A DNA stretch of 64,000 nt from Anthoceros angustus. Lineage: Eukaryota > Streptophyta > Anthocerotopsida > Anthocerotales > Anthocerotaceae. Below the pieces are notes generated by a model, which did not search any database, had not been told where the DNA came from, and saw only the letters and a list, made by a program, of their open reading frames with translations. Each line of letters begins with the position of its first letter. Position 1 is the stretch's first letter. Below, piece after piece: positions 1-11,699 of the stretch. Both the position numbers and the translations under genes were made by a program. The DNA is taken from positions 992,001-1,056,000 of the forward strand of contig MU008155.1 of NCBI GenBank assembly GCA_010909165.1, in the 5' to 3' direction.

Positions 1-2289
1 GGAACACTTTGTGTCCATCATTGTTACGCAACCCCGCAGTTCCTCTCACACTTTCCGGCAAGCCACGGGGTCAAAAGTCCGGATCGCGGTGAGTATACTC
101 GGATGGCCGTGGGGTCGAGCTTGAGAAGTCATTCGGTCTGAGTGAGGAAAATTACGCCTTTGGTCATCCTTCTCCACAAACTGCTGCGTGAACAAAACAA
201 AGACCAAGACAGAAGACTTTATACTTGAGTGCGCGCATCCAAGATGTCAGATACGTATGTCCAACAGAGCGTTCTGCATCTGACCAATCGTCCGACATAT
301 CAAAGGAGAGTGTTCGAACATCTTTCCGATCATGTCGATTTCCACCGCTTGTATGGACTTTGGAATGATGTTGCCTGACGAGGTAGTGTCGCTGGGTCAA
401 AGTTGTCATGCTATGGGTCTTGGAGGCCTTGGGACCGGACTCGTGACAATGTTCGGGGCCTCATAATCGCCGCCCGCCCGGGCCTGCTTTTCTCAGGGCC
501 GGCTGCTCAAGACCTTTACTCCGCTTCTTGGTCCGAGGTGCCATCGCAAAACACAAACCAAGTAGCAATGAGGCATCACGCACTATGGATTATGGATCGC
601 AAGTAGCACGCTTCATCACCCACCTTGATACCTCTCCTCTTCAATCACGGACAACCGGTGAGGATGAAGCGCCGATGATCCAGATCCACCGACTCGACGG
701 CGATATGAACCTCCCGATATGAAAGTGGTCGAATACCACGGTTACCAAAATACTTCGGAGTGAACCTTTGGTGCCCGCTATATGCATCTCCTCGCAATAT
801 TTTCGCCAAACCCGCCTTCCGCTAGCTCACGACGGTGGATGGCTGGTGTGACGGGGCATGACAGCATTTATCTCCACTGCAGCAACAAATACCGCCAAAT
901 GAGCTGGAATCGCAAATTGGGTTGATGCACCGTAGTCAGAACTGCTCCGCCATGTTTCGCCGTAACAAGGACACAACCGCTAAACAAAGAATAAAGCATA
1001 TTTTATGGAATATGCCTAGTTTTGCCGCTGGCAAAACTCAATTTCCTATTGCAAAATCTCGTGCTCGATTCTCGCAACTGTGAATGCATTTAACGATCCT
1101 CAAGCGCCATGATTTGTAGCCGCAAAGTAGATATCCGTCCTAATTGTCAATAATCAATGCGGTCCAAAGAACCGAGGCATCTATACATGATGTTGAACGG
1201 GGCAATGGGGGTCTCCTCCTGCGCTCTCAACAATTGCGTTTTCACTAGTCACGAGCAATGGCAAGCGATCTCAATGCGAGAGGAGGAGTTTTTGATTTGG
1301 TGAACGATGACTAGTGACCGATGAAGACATCGCCATGTGCCCGAGTCTGGATATCGTGGACTTGGCGGCAGGCCGCAGCAGATGCTAGGCATGGGGGTCC
1401 ACTAGGCAATGTGTCAAATTCGTGGTCGACATTCAAGACGCGCAGACCCTGTAAACCCCGGACGTCCGGTGAAGGCCGCTGTCAAGCTTCAAGACCCGGA
1501 CACGCATCGGATTTGGATCAAACCGACTTGGCCGGGTGATACGTTGGACGCGGCTGCAAGTGATGGAGACCTGTACTTGTTTGATCCGGGATGGACTCCG
1601 GAACGGGCGCAGTGAGACCAGGAACAAATTGCAGCACATGTGGACCGGCATGTCCGAGCTCGACATCGCGCACTGGAGCGGCGGCCCCGATATCCACCAC
1701 CCGACAGGCGCAACCTCGGCCCACCTCGACAGCCTGCAGCCGGCACTATATACCCAGGTCTGTTCAAATCGCCAGGTGCCAAGAAATTGGCAAGGATGTT
1801 CTGCTCTGATCCAAATCCACGCGCAAAGCGGGTGGCTCCTGGGCGAGCGGAAGGTGACAAGGTGGCACCTACAACAAGTCCATGGTGTGCTTCGCAAGAG
1901 TACCATCAACCTTGTGTCACACCACCTGGCACGAATGACAAAGACGGACTCAAGCAGAGTGTTGGTGAGTCTCCGATCATGTGAGAAGATGCATGCGATC
2001 GTAGACTTGCTTCGATTTCAGGCATTGGGTCATGGAGGACCGCCAGAGCAGCGAGCGACTAAACTGCACGTGATCCAATTGCCTTGTTTGGAGATGTCAC
2101 TAGATCACAATGAAGATTTGCCGAAATGCCGCCTCGCTAATCCTAAGTCCGTGGGGTTGGAGTTGCAATCTCGCGATAGGGTTGTTTGCTCAACAAAGAA
2201 CCGCGGCCGCAAGGGTCGGATCATGTAATCGCGGCAATCAGATCGCGAAAGACATGAAGAGACAATGTTGTATAAAAAGTGTTTAGCAA
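1..2289. other. Unassigned region upstream of the DUF7869-like element
   Basis: I recognise no gene, RNA or mobile element here. Short open frames exist on both strands, for example + strand 1536-2228 and 1640-1984, but they overlap in several frames, are Arg/Pro-rich from local GC content and show no family motif. A 9-bp inverted repeat (CACTAGTCA at 1243-1251, its complement at 1308-1316) is the only local structure noted. The stretch could be the diverged 5' part of the element that follows, but nothing in the sequence proves it. Confidence 0.5.
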
Positions 2290-3880
2290 GGCGGAATGGT
2301 GATCAAGTCACTTCGTTGTTCTTTTTTTTCCATGACAAAAGGGGAGCAGGAACAGCATTTGCAAGACCTTATTGATGTTGTCGAAGACGAGGAAACAGGT
2401 ATGGTGACCGGATGGGTGAACAAGTTGCCACATGGGAAGGTTTCAATTTGTGTAAGGGCATTCTCGCCGAAGTCAGACAGCACTACGACATCGGAATGCC
2501 CAGGCCCGAGTGCAAAAGGGGACTAGGTTTGCCGCCGAGGGCAGGCCTGGTAAAATTCCAACTTCATACGGACTGCAGGCTGTCATGTGGATGGATATGT
2601 TTTTCAAAAGAAACGTGGAAAGACTACCCAACAGGGAAGTGTTCAACCTACCGGATACATTCACAAAAGAGGAGATTTACATTGAGTATGCTAGGCATCA
2701 GGCTAGAGCAATTACCACTCATGTTTGTTATAGCTATTTTGCAAGTCGTGGATACGGCATTTCCATTCAAGATTCCAAGATGCAACCGATTCTCTGCGGC
2801 CGACTGTGAGAAGCTTAAAGCGAAAATTAAAACGCGAAACGACAGGGAGCAAGGTATCGCGTATGAACCGCCTCCTTTTTAAGCACGGATGTCCGGTGAT
2901 TGCTAGGTGTCCTTTTTCTAGTAGTTGTCGGAAAACCCTAGACCCCGTTCTTAGGGTTCAAGACAAAAGGTTGATGTGCCAGCTACCGGACTGGAGTTGT
3001 TCTGGGGGCTGCTATTGACGATGGCACTTGTCTGGTATGTGCAGATAGACTTAGGGAACTCCTCAATTACCACCGGGATCAACAACAGATGGAGCGGGCG
3101 AAAATGGCAAAGCATCGCGGCAAGTGTATGGCTCAACCGACCAAGTACCTGGGGATTGCGATAGATGGTATGGACCAAAAGAAAACTGAGTTGCCTCATT
3201 TCCGCAGAGTGCCCAAAGATGTGGATAGGCCGCCTCGTCTCCCATGTGGTTGGAGTTTTGGTGTTTAACAAATACATGAGAACTTATGTTTACGAGCTAT
3301 CCAAATCAAAAATGACTAACGGACAATTGCCGTAGTCCAGCATGTTATTAACGGATGGGAGGGCCATTGCCTCAAACTCTTTACCCAGATGGACAATAGC
3401 CGTAATAAGAACTAAGAAGTGTTGGCGTATGCGCCATGTTAGTGGACCGAGGTATTTTCAAGAAGGTGAAACTAGGATTTCTAATTGTTGGCCATACCCA
3501 TGATCGATTGATCAAATGTTTTCCGCTTTTCACGTGCTAATCAAGGAGGCCTACACCTTGGAGCTAATCTGCCTTGAGAGGGCTTATACTCCGACACCAA
3601 AGATCTATCTTATGAAAGAGGTGCCCAACTTTAAGCAATATTTGTGGTCACTGGGGTCCGTCGCAACATTTACTCCATAATCACAGCTTTCCAACATCGC
3701 TTTAAAATCACTCAAGAGTTGCCTAGTCATGTGTTTGTGACTTTCTGCATCACGCATTGGAGCCTGGGATGGTGGTGTTCAGCTATGGGATGGAGTCCCA
3801 GAGAGGAGATTATTGCGGCTCCACCATCGCCATCGCAGTCGTATGAAATCCAAGGGCCAAAGAGAACATGCGTGCGATAG
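2290..3880 (+). pseudogene. DUF7869-like (probably transposon-borne) protein, degenerate
   Basis: Several + strand frames give consecutive pieces of one known but functionally uncharacterised protein type, often found in multicopy, transposon-like genes. Around 2570-2800 the translation contains MWMDMFFKRN, LPDTFTKEEIY and ITTHVCYSYF, matching the N-terminal part. At about 3010-3270 one frame reads CLVCADRLRELLNYHRDQQQ and then AIDGMDQKKTELPHF, the signature central motif. Near 3380-3415 a frame-shifted QMDNSRNKN corresponds to the family's conserved MDN-RENKN block, and 3488-3502 reads VGHTH followed by a shifted D-IDQMF-like segment. At least three frame changes and several stops separate these blocks, so no continuous protein is encoded. 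The start is not determinable. Identification rests on my memory of the motif set; the domain name is less certain than the motif match. Confidence 0.6.
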
Positions 3881-4165
3881 GGCTATCGGAGTGGAAGACA
3901 ATGACAGCTTAAGAACTTCCATCAAGTCTTCAATGGTCATCCGCCTGTGGATGGTTTTTGGGAAGAGTGGCCACATAGTGTAGTAGCGCCCTGAGCTCTT
4001 CCATTGGACAAAGATGGAAATGGTATAACCGGGAGGAGCATTCAAGAACTCAGTTGGCTCTTCCAGATGAAGTGATAGTGGATGCTACACTTGCGACGCA
4101 TTCTGGATGATGAGAGGTTTACGAGGCTGCAGGGAATGCCGAGGAACGCGGGAAGAAATACAGGA
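3881..4165. other. Tail between the DUF7869-like remnant and the gypsy element
   Basis: This short stretch has no recognisable coding motif. It probably is the 3' end of the DUF7869-like element, into which the gypsy element may have inserted, but sequence to the right of the gypsy element (from 19934) does not visibly continue the same gene. Confidence 0.35.
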
Positions 4166-5389
4166 TCGGTGACCACATGGTACTAGAAAAGGAGTGTTTT
4201 TGTTTTGTGTTTAAGTTGTGAGAATCGTGTGGAGTTGGAATGTGAAGTAGGTTAGAAAATAAGAAAAGTCTACTAGAGCCTAGTAGGAGGAAGAGAGTCT
4301 AGTCCCGATCCCGGATGTAACCTTGAGGTTGGCTGCTCGCCGTTGCTAACGCTGGCTAGGGCTGCATAACAGGACTGTTGCTATGACAAGAACCGACGGA
4401 GCCTGCTATGGTAGCAACCAAGTCGGAGTTATTTTCCGATTTGGAAAACCTAATTGAGCGAAATCGGAAATACACCAACGGAAGTAACGGTCCTATAATT
4501 AAGTCCAAGGGAAGACGAGGTATTTGAAATTGAAGAAGATCCGGCCGAACCGGAGCGCCTGCCGGAGACTGCGCGGGCGCCGGACGGAAGGGGGGTCAGA
4601 GTCAAAGGTGCCGACAGACGCCGTAAAAAGGCCGAATTTGGTGGCAACACGCCGGGAGGATGCGGCAGTGGAGCCGGCAGATCGAAAGCAGGCGCAAAGG
4701 GTGGAAGGAGCGAACTGAGCCAGCATGAGGTGGAGAGCGCCAAGGAGCGCGCAATCGACGAAGGAGAGGCGTGGCCGCAAGTTCCCCCAATGGGTGGGGA
4801 GTAATCGGGCCGCAGCAGCCCGGAGAAGGCTGGGCGCGCAGGCGGGCACTGTGCCGCGGAAGCGAAGGAGCAGGGAAGGGTAGAGCCAAAGGGGTGGAAA
4901 GCCAGATGGATGAAAGTAGGGTGAGGCACCAGGTAGGACGCTGAGGTGGCGCACCCTAGAGGAGCGCCGGAGGAAGGGATTGTAACTGAGGAGGGATACA
5001 CGCTGGCACGGCATGCCGAGTATTTGCCGAATGGAGTAATACGTGAGGGCGGTTAACCGATCGAGGTGCAAGTCAGAGGTGGGGCGAAGCGCACTGGGGT
5101 CACGCCTAAGTGGTGGGTGATACACCACCTCACAAGAGGTAGGTGGATCGGGTTTGAGCGGCAGGAGAGCCCAAAGGATCGTGGACAGGCAATTCGTGGG
5201 GGGGTTTGAAGGTCGACAGTGAAAGGGGGCGGAGGAATAAAGGGACTGTGGAAGTCAAGACTTGTGTGGGACACTTTGCTCAAACTCTAAGCTCACACGG
5301 GAAGCATGGACCTAAGAAGAACACTCCGGTGGCCATTGAGGCTATTAATCGCCCAATGGCCCAACATGGGGCAATCGGAGAGTGAGCGG

Positions 5390-6020
5390 GTCTTTGGTAA
5401 GCATCACTTGTCCTTCATGGACAAAAAGTGGTGCTACAAGAGCCTGAATTGGTTCGGAATGCAGACATGAGGGAGAAGGCCACAGGGAAGGCAACACGAG
5501 AACCAACCCCGCACTGGAATATTCGTTGTTCCGGCTGTCTATGAGAGGCCTCAAGAGGAATGGTGGAATAATCATTGATCCTTTCGTGAAGCCATCCCCA
5601 AAAGTCGCAGGAGGCACAAGCCGTCGCCATTGCTCCCACATTGTCTAGGGTGGAGAATGGCCGGGTCACCAACAAGTTAGACCTCGAGCTGGCCGGATTA
5701 GCCAGTGGATCCCGTGCTCTCACTCACTAAGAAGCTAGAGCACATTGCGACCATTTTCTTGTCTTTCTATGAGGTGGTGAGAGGGTCCAAGATAGATTGG
5801 GCTAGGATGTTCTATGACACAAGATGCGTGGAGAGGGACCACTTGACCCTACCATCACCCAGCCTCAGCTCATCTCCTTCTTAATCCACATTTTGACCAT
5901 GCTGGGGGATAGAGATGGTCTCACCATGCCCGGAGGCCGTGTTTGAAAGAAGGAAGCCCAAAGAGGAGTGAGGAAGAGGCCATCTCGGCACCGGGAGTGA
6001 AGAAGTCCAAGTGTCCATGA
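5390..6020 (+). pseudogene. ORF1-like coding remnant inside the 5' LTR
   Basis: Fragmentary + strand frames match the better-preserved copy in the 3' LTR (15505-16140). That copy reads HIDHFVFLYEVVRGSKIDWA, which resembles the 'putative plant transposon protein' or Athila ORF1-type domain. Here the same region is broken by indels (for example around 5745-5830). It lies inside a terminal repeat, which is unusual for coding sequence. No intact product can be proposed. Confidence 0.35.
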
Positions 6021-8300
6021 AGAGGAATGTGGCACATCACCATGGCCACAAAGCAACCGGAGTTGCTAAGACCCCAACAGCACCAAGAGAGGTCGGGAGC
6101 AACAGGGACTCCAACCACTCCTAGAGCCACAAGAGCACGACGGAACTCACCCGGATGTAAAGATAAAGGAAAGGCGGCAGCAGCCTCAGAGCCCAAGCCA
6201 CAGTCAACAGGAGGAATCACCAACCTTGGGCACGCCGATGACCCGAGAAAGTCACCACTGCTCAAAGGTGACCTCAAGTATACCTAAGTGGTCAGGGGAG
6301 AGTCACATAGGAAGGAGGGAACCCATCCCGAGGTTTGGGGCCTAACATCACCCTACAAGAGGTCTCAGCTATGGCACGCACTAGGTGAGATGGAGGACCA
6401 TAGCTCGTCCTCTCTTTGTTAGGTTTACAGCAGCAGGGGAACAACAGGGGAGCAAACAAGGAGCTGTGAAGAAGGAGAAGGAGGTCTTGAGGGACGCCTA
6501 GGTAGCATGGAAGGAATTAAAGGTCCGAGAAGAGTTGCACGAAGACCAAGGATCGAAACCTCATGGTTCACCTCCTGACACAAAGCACCATAGGGGAGCC
6601 AGAATGTCATCTCGATGCGCAAGCGAAACTGGGATGCCTCCGGGCGCTAAGAAGGAGAGGGACGAGGCAAGGAAAGGTTGGAGGCCAAGAGGGCTGTGGA
6701 TTGCAAGGAGAGCCACCGTGGAAGATGCGGAGCCTCCATGGAAGAATCTGTCGAGTTGGCAGCAGAGGAGGTTGCTAAGCAAGCAACCGCCGCCGCTAAG
6801 GAAGCACACCTGCACTGCTAAGGGAGCAACAGCTCCAAGACCAGCTACAACAAGGAAGAAGGGGCATGTAAGACGTGGAGGAGGACAACAGCTGTGGGGA
6901 GCGGTAAGCACCGCCTAAGAAGTCTAACTTCCCAATGGTGCATTAGATTGAGGATGCTTATCAAGATAACCATGTGCCCGGATTCTCCTTGGAGAGAAGA
7001 TTGTCTCGAAAGTTTATGTTGTTGTGGGCAGGGGGACATGGAGGTACTTGATCCATGCCTTGACGGCACGGATCCTACCTATGGGTTGGATTCTTAAGGA
7101 GGAAACTCACCGACCCATCCAGATTCAAGAGCTCACCGAGGAGGAGTACACTATGCGGCGAGCACAAGAGAGAGAGGAGTCCATGAGGAGGTAGAGAGAT
7201 TTTATGGGAGAGATTGCCCAACCAGCCAAGAGGGAGGAGAGCAAGAGGAGAACATGGGGCTAGGGCCTAGGAGGCCTGTGGAGAGGTATAGGGTAAGTGG
7301 CCCTCAAATAGCTAAAGGCCCATGTGTTATAGATCAGAATCTTATCCTCCTCATAGTGGAATAGATAGGCCTCTAGGATTGGTAGGCTAAGACCGATTGG
7401 TATTTTTTGCAAGCCGCTGGGTGATCTTGGGTATAAGAGGCAGCCCTCTTGATGAAATGTAAGCAATGTTGGCCTAAGTCTGGTGTTTGGGGCTGAGCAC
7501 GGGGTTTGGGGTTCCAGATCCAAAGGTCGTAAGTCTAGGCACCGCTCGCCACTGAGAAGACTACTGTTGCCCAGATCCGTGGCCGATCCGCAAGAGTGGT
7601 GGAAAGCAAGGGAGGGAGCCCAGGTCTCCTTGGAGGAGTTCCTCAAGGTCAAGAGGAAGGGGTGCCGGGAGGCTGTCCTTACTCATTCCAGCTTGTCTAG
7701 TACTCACCTTGTGTTTGAGTTTTCAGTGTCAAGGTCAGGGAGAAGAAGACAAGGCGGGAGCCTGTGTGTGTGTGGAGGGAAGTCAAGGAAGTGAGTTGAG
7801 GCTGTGTGTTTGGAAAATGAGAGGAAAAGTGAACTGAGAGAAGTGGAGAATGCCGGACATGGAGAGTTGCTGATTGGCTGTTTGAGAGGAGTAAGAAGGA
7901 CCGAGAAGTCTGTAAGTGATGTTTGTGTTGAAGAAGAGAGTGAGTGGAGGTTGAAGATCCGTGAGTGGATGAGATGGAATGATTGGGGAGGTAGAACAAG
8001 TATTTTGAGAGTTGGTGAAGGCTGTAAGGTCCGGATGAGAACCTTGTAAGGACCGGAGAGGAGCCGTGAGTCAAGTGGAGATTGAATGGGCGTGAGGTGT
8101 GAGAACAAGGAGAGTTGAAGAGAGCTGGGGAAACTTGGAGAGTGTGGGAGGATCGAGGCACCTCAAGGCTGTGAGAGCTGGAAAGGTCTGATGGAGGGAA
8201 GGTGAGCTGAAAGGGGAGAGGCAAGAAGTCCAAGAAGCGCAAGAGTGAGAGGAGGGGGGAGTTAGAGAGTAATCCCGATTGGTGGATCTAACTTTGTGGA

Positions 8301-8318
8301 TGAAGAGAGAGAGAGAGA
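8301..8318. repeat. (GA)n microsatellite in the 5' LTR
   Basis: A short GA-dinucleotide run lies near the 3' end of the left terminal repeat. The matching tracts in the right repeat (about 18461-18480 and 19582-19602) flank a duplicated block, so this tract type marks the recombination points there. Confidence 0.8.
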
Positions 8319-8658
8319 GGGTGTCAATTTATCCACTTGGATCCCGGGACCCACCTTCTATTAATAGCCGACTGATCCCAAGGTGGACCCCGCTAAAATA
8401 GAGGGTGGTTGCTAAGATAGCAACCGGGTCCCGCTGGGTAGCATCAGGTCGCGTGGCTAAGATAGCCAGTCCGAGTGTTGTTAGGATAGTAGCCCGTCTC
8501 AGAATCGCTAGATGTTTGTATGTCCGTGTTTGGTTGGATTGGCTATGTTTGGTTGTCTTGACACGAAATCACTCCCTTGGGTACGAATCTCAAGTCTACA
8601 ACGATAAAGAGGGTAAATGTCTTTGTGACCACTTGGTTTAGAAAATCACTCCACATTT

Positions 8659-8676
8659 TGGCGCGTTGCCGGGAGT
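8659..8676 (+). promoter_or_regulatory. Primer binding site, tRNA-Asp type
   Basis: Three bases after the left LTR the sequence reads TGGCGCGTTGCCGGGAG. It matches the plant tRNA-Asp-complementary primer site TGGCGCCGTTGCCGGG with one missing C. It would prime minus-strand DNA synthesis of the element. The position fixes the LTR/internal boundary at 8655/8656. Confidence 0.8.
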
Positions 8677-9079
8677 GTCATTGTTGTCAAGACCTTAGAG
8701 TAGACTAACCTTGTCTAGTAGTGTATTGGGAGTCTTGAGTGTGATACATGGATGCTACCCATTGAGTCCGAAAGTTCACCCACCGTGAAGAGAAGACTCA
8801 AAGAAGAAGACAACGCTGCCGTGGAGCGAGGAAGGGCTGACCGAGTCGAGGAGAGCATGCAGCAACGTACTCCGGAGGAGCCAAGAAGCAAGTGTTAGGA
8901 CGACACCATCCTTGTCTTCCGACCTCCGAACTTGTACGTGAACTCAAAGAAACTTTTGACAGTATGCTAACAGAGATCCTGCTTAGACCAACAATCGCTT
9001 GTTGGATAGTGACGATCATGGCGATTTCCTTTTGCAATAACTACTAAGCAGCCCATACCCACGATGGAGAGAAGAAGGG

Positions 9080-10560
9080 TATGAAGATCCGAGTTTGTTG
9101 AACGCTTTGAGCAACTAACCATTGCAAATCGTGAACTGGGATCCGCAGATTCGCTCTTCTACGGAGTTCTTCGGAGGGCCAGCCAAGTGGTACAAGAGGA
9201 GTACCTCAAGGCATCAAGACTCAAAGAACCTTCAACGAATCAAGAAAGCCTTTTGTGAGAGGTTCAGGGAATAGATGTAGAAGGCTACGTGTTGTCAAAG
9301 TTGGAGTTTTTGAGGAGAAGAAGGAAGGAGACCTTGCAAGCTTATGTTGAGAGGTTTTAACTCTTGGATCGTAGTGGTCCTCACTGACGATGTGCCATTC
9401 GGTGGTTTGGGGTTAGATTAGATGGGCCGACATGTGAGGTCAAGCGGAGAAGGACGAGACAAGGCCATCAAGGCGGCACTCAACTACGAAGAATCCAACT
9501 CCTTGGACAAGAAGAAGCACAAGAAGGAAAAGAGCAAGAAGAAGAAGTCCAAGCGAGGAAGAAGGACAAGGGATCTTGCCGGAGGAAGAATCAGAGGAGA
9601 GTGACTCTCAAGACTCAGACTGGAGGACTCTTCCTGAGGATGGCAAGACGGAGGAAGAATCCCAAGACGAGAGACGCAGGAAGAAGAAGAAGGTTGACGT
9701 CGCTAAGAAGAAACCAGAGGCTCGAGGATCAAGGGAGCTGGCTATAAACAAGAGGTCGCTAGTGCTAAGAAGGAAGTGGAACAAGTCAAGAGGAGGTCAA
9801 GTCAGTCAAGAAGGTGCAAAGAAGAAATGAAGATGGAGGAAATGATGAGCAAATTCGAGAAGTTTCACCTCAACGCGAAGGAGCATGAGAAGAGGAGAGC
9901 CGCATCCAAAGGCTCGGCTAACCTGCTTTGTTCCACTGTGGCCAGCCAGCCACACCAAGTCCAACATGTGGCCAAGGTGCACATGCTCGCCACGAGGAGG
10001 AGGAAGAGGATCGCTGGAGGATACCTAGATCCGTGGAGGTTTCTGGACAACAAGATCCCAAGACCGCCCATCCATCGATGCTGCGAAATTCCATGGGGCC
10101 GGCATTCGTAATAACCAAGTGCCTGTGGTTGCTAACCAAGCAAGCAAGGTTCACAATCAGGGGCTTTGGTCATTATGCAAATAGCGTCATCGAACAAGAT
10201 GCAGCCAATGGTGACTACTGTAAGACAAACAATGTCATGTAGCGGGAGTGTCACTTGCCCAAACCGAGGAAGATCTGCTCAATTGCTCAACCACCGTGAG
10301 TTCAAGCAAGATCCCAAGGAGCCGGGCACCATGCACGTGGAGGATGCCCTTATGGTCGCTTTGGGAGGATGCGGAAGCCATGGTGTGCGGGAGCTAGATG
10401 GACCGGGGTGGGAGGAGACTACTACGGAGGCTGCAGCCATGGTCAGCACTAGTGGAAAAGCTAGGAGGAAGTCATGGAAGAAGAAAGAGACGGAGGTGCA
10501 CCACAAAGTCAAGAGAGCACTCCAAGCCCGGAGGGAACGGATCCGAGGAGACACTTGAGA
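9080..10560 (+). pseudogene. gypsy gag region, degenerate
   Basis: The capsid-like part is seen at about 9170-9196 as FGGPAKWYK and at about 9300-9360 as ETLQAYVERF, the usual gag signature that follows a KLEFLRR-type segment. A Lys-rich stretch follows at 9500-9560 (many KKK/KSK), then acidic and Glu/Lys-rich segments to about 9830. A possible remnant of a CCHC knuckle lies at about 9925-9990 (FHCGQ, then Cys and His residues), but it is too damaged to be sure. Frames change repeatedly, so no complete gag is present. Confidence 0.6.
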
Positions 10561-11039
10561 AGGAGAACCCGAGAAGGAAGAATCAAGGAGTGAATCGCCT
10601 GGGGCTTGGAGAAAAGAAGTTCCAAAGAAAAGGGAGAGGAAACCCGAGTTTCCACCGGACGTCGGAAGTCATGGAGATGATAGAGGAGGAATTGACCAAG
10701 ACAACAAATCACGAGCTGTGATCCGAGACCGCAGAAGTCCTCTCGTTAGCAACGTTAAGGCGGCCGCAAGCAGCAACACGACGTTGCTAAGGGAGCAACC
10801 GCGATCGGGAAGAAGGAGGGACCGATCGAGGACCATTTAACCTTGCCGAAGCCATCATGGATCAGCAATTTGCTTGGTCAACTATTGAAGGACAACCCGG
10901 CAAGTGCAACAAGTTCGAGGCCTTGCAAGAAGCGCAACCCAAGAGGAAGAGGCGATTGCCCAAGCCAGACCAAGGGTGCCGACTCCCAACCTAGTGTCCA
11001 TGATAGACCAAGGGCCGAGCTGCAAGTAGAGATCGGTCA

Positions 11040-11300
11040 TATTCATCAAGCGGTTCCTTGGATACCGGATCCGGGTGAACATCATGACGGAAGCAATAGC
11101 TTGGGTTGGACATTGAGCATACCACAAAGGTGAGATTACGACATGTCAAAAATGCACTGTGGAGAATCAAGGAGTAACCACCATCATAGGGACCATTCCT
11201 ATCTCATGGACTATGTGGTTATCCAAGACAAGGCGCCAGGTACGACATCCTATTGGGAAGGACGGCCAGTATGGCTCAAGATGCAAGATGACTTGGGGAG
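11040..11300 (+). pseudogene. gypsy retropepsin (aspartic protease), degenerate
   Basis: The active-site motif LDTGSG is read at 11058-11075. It is followed one base out of frame by VNIMTEAIAW, the usual continuation of plant gypsy proteases. Downstream, at about 11247-11275, YDILLGR matches the conserved ILLGRPW block. The domain would process the Gag-Pol polyprotein. The frameshift directly after the catalytic motif means the present sequence cannot encode the domain in one piece. Confidence 0.75.
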
Positions 11301-11699
11301 GAAGGAAGTGGCTTTTAAGCCAATGGATTGGGACCCCAAGACGAAGGAGGCGAATTTGTTTGAGTTGGAGCAGGATACCACTGGGGAGACTCCTACAAAG
11401 AACGGAAGGATACACATCACTGGAGAAACATCCGACTGGAGGAAGAAGGAACTGGACAAATTTCCTTTTGCACATATCGCATGGTCGATGAGGAGGAAGA
11501 GGAGGGATATCCCTTACTCCTCAATTTGGTGGACCGCTGGGTTCATGGAGGACCGCACCAGGAGGAGGACAAGAACCACCGCTGCTAACGAGGCTTAAGG
11601 AAGCATCACCGGCGGTTGCTAAGGAAGGACTGAGGACACAAGAAGAGGGTGAGCCAGGGATCATTCGATTCACCTCTGAGGACCTATTTAGGGAGTGGG

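Larger units (their letters stand above)
4166..8655 (+). repeat. 5' long terminal repeat of the gypsy element (about 4.5 kb)
   Basis: This segment is repeated at 14433-19933 in the same order and orientation. Shared landmarks include the start (GTGACCACATGG), the tail (TTGGGTACGAATCTCAAGTC) and the final ACTCCACA before the primer site. Length is far above the 0.3-2 kb usual for plant gypsy LTRs. It differs from the 3' copy mostly by indels of one to six bases with few substitutions. The left edge is ambiguous by a few bases because TGTG present in the 3' copy is partly missing here. Confidence 0.85.

Noticed and set aside
1243-1316. 9-bp inverted repeat around CACTAGTCA
   Set aside because: Too short to support a transposon end; no flanking duplication.
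1433-2228. Overlapping frames of 114-230 codons on both strands
   Set aside because: No motif, mutual overlap, and no splice or promoter context.
4450-5128. Minus-strand frames of 183 and 209 codons in the 5' LTR, and similar ones at 14733-15332 in the 3' LTR
   Set aside because: They run opposite to the element, overlap each other in other frames and are Ser/Pro/Leu-rich; the equivalent stretches in the two LTRs differ in frame. Treated as shadows of purine-rich LTR sequence.
7697-8242. Minus-strand Ser/His/Leu-rich frame of 181 codons, with a 227-codon relative at 17863-18546
   Set aside because: It is the complement of a GA-rich LTR region, and the copies are not frame-conserved.
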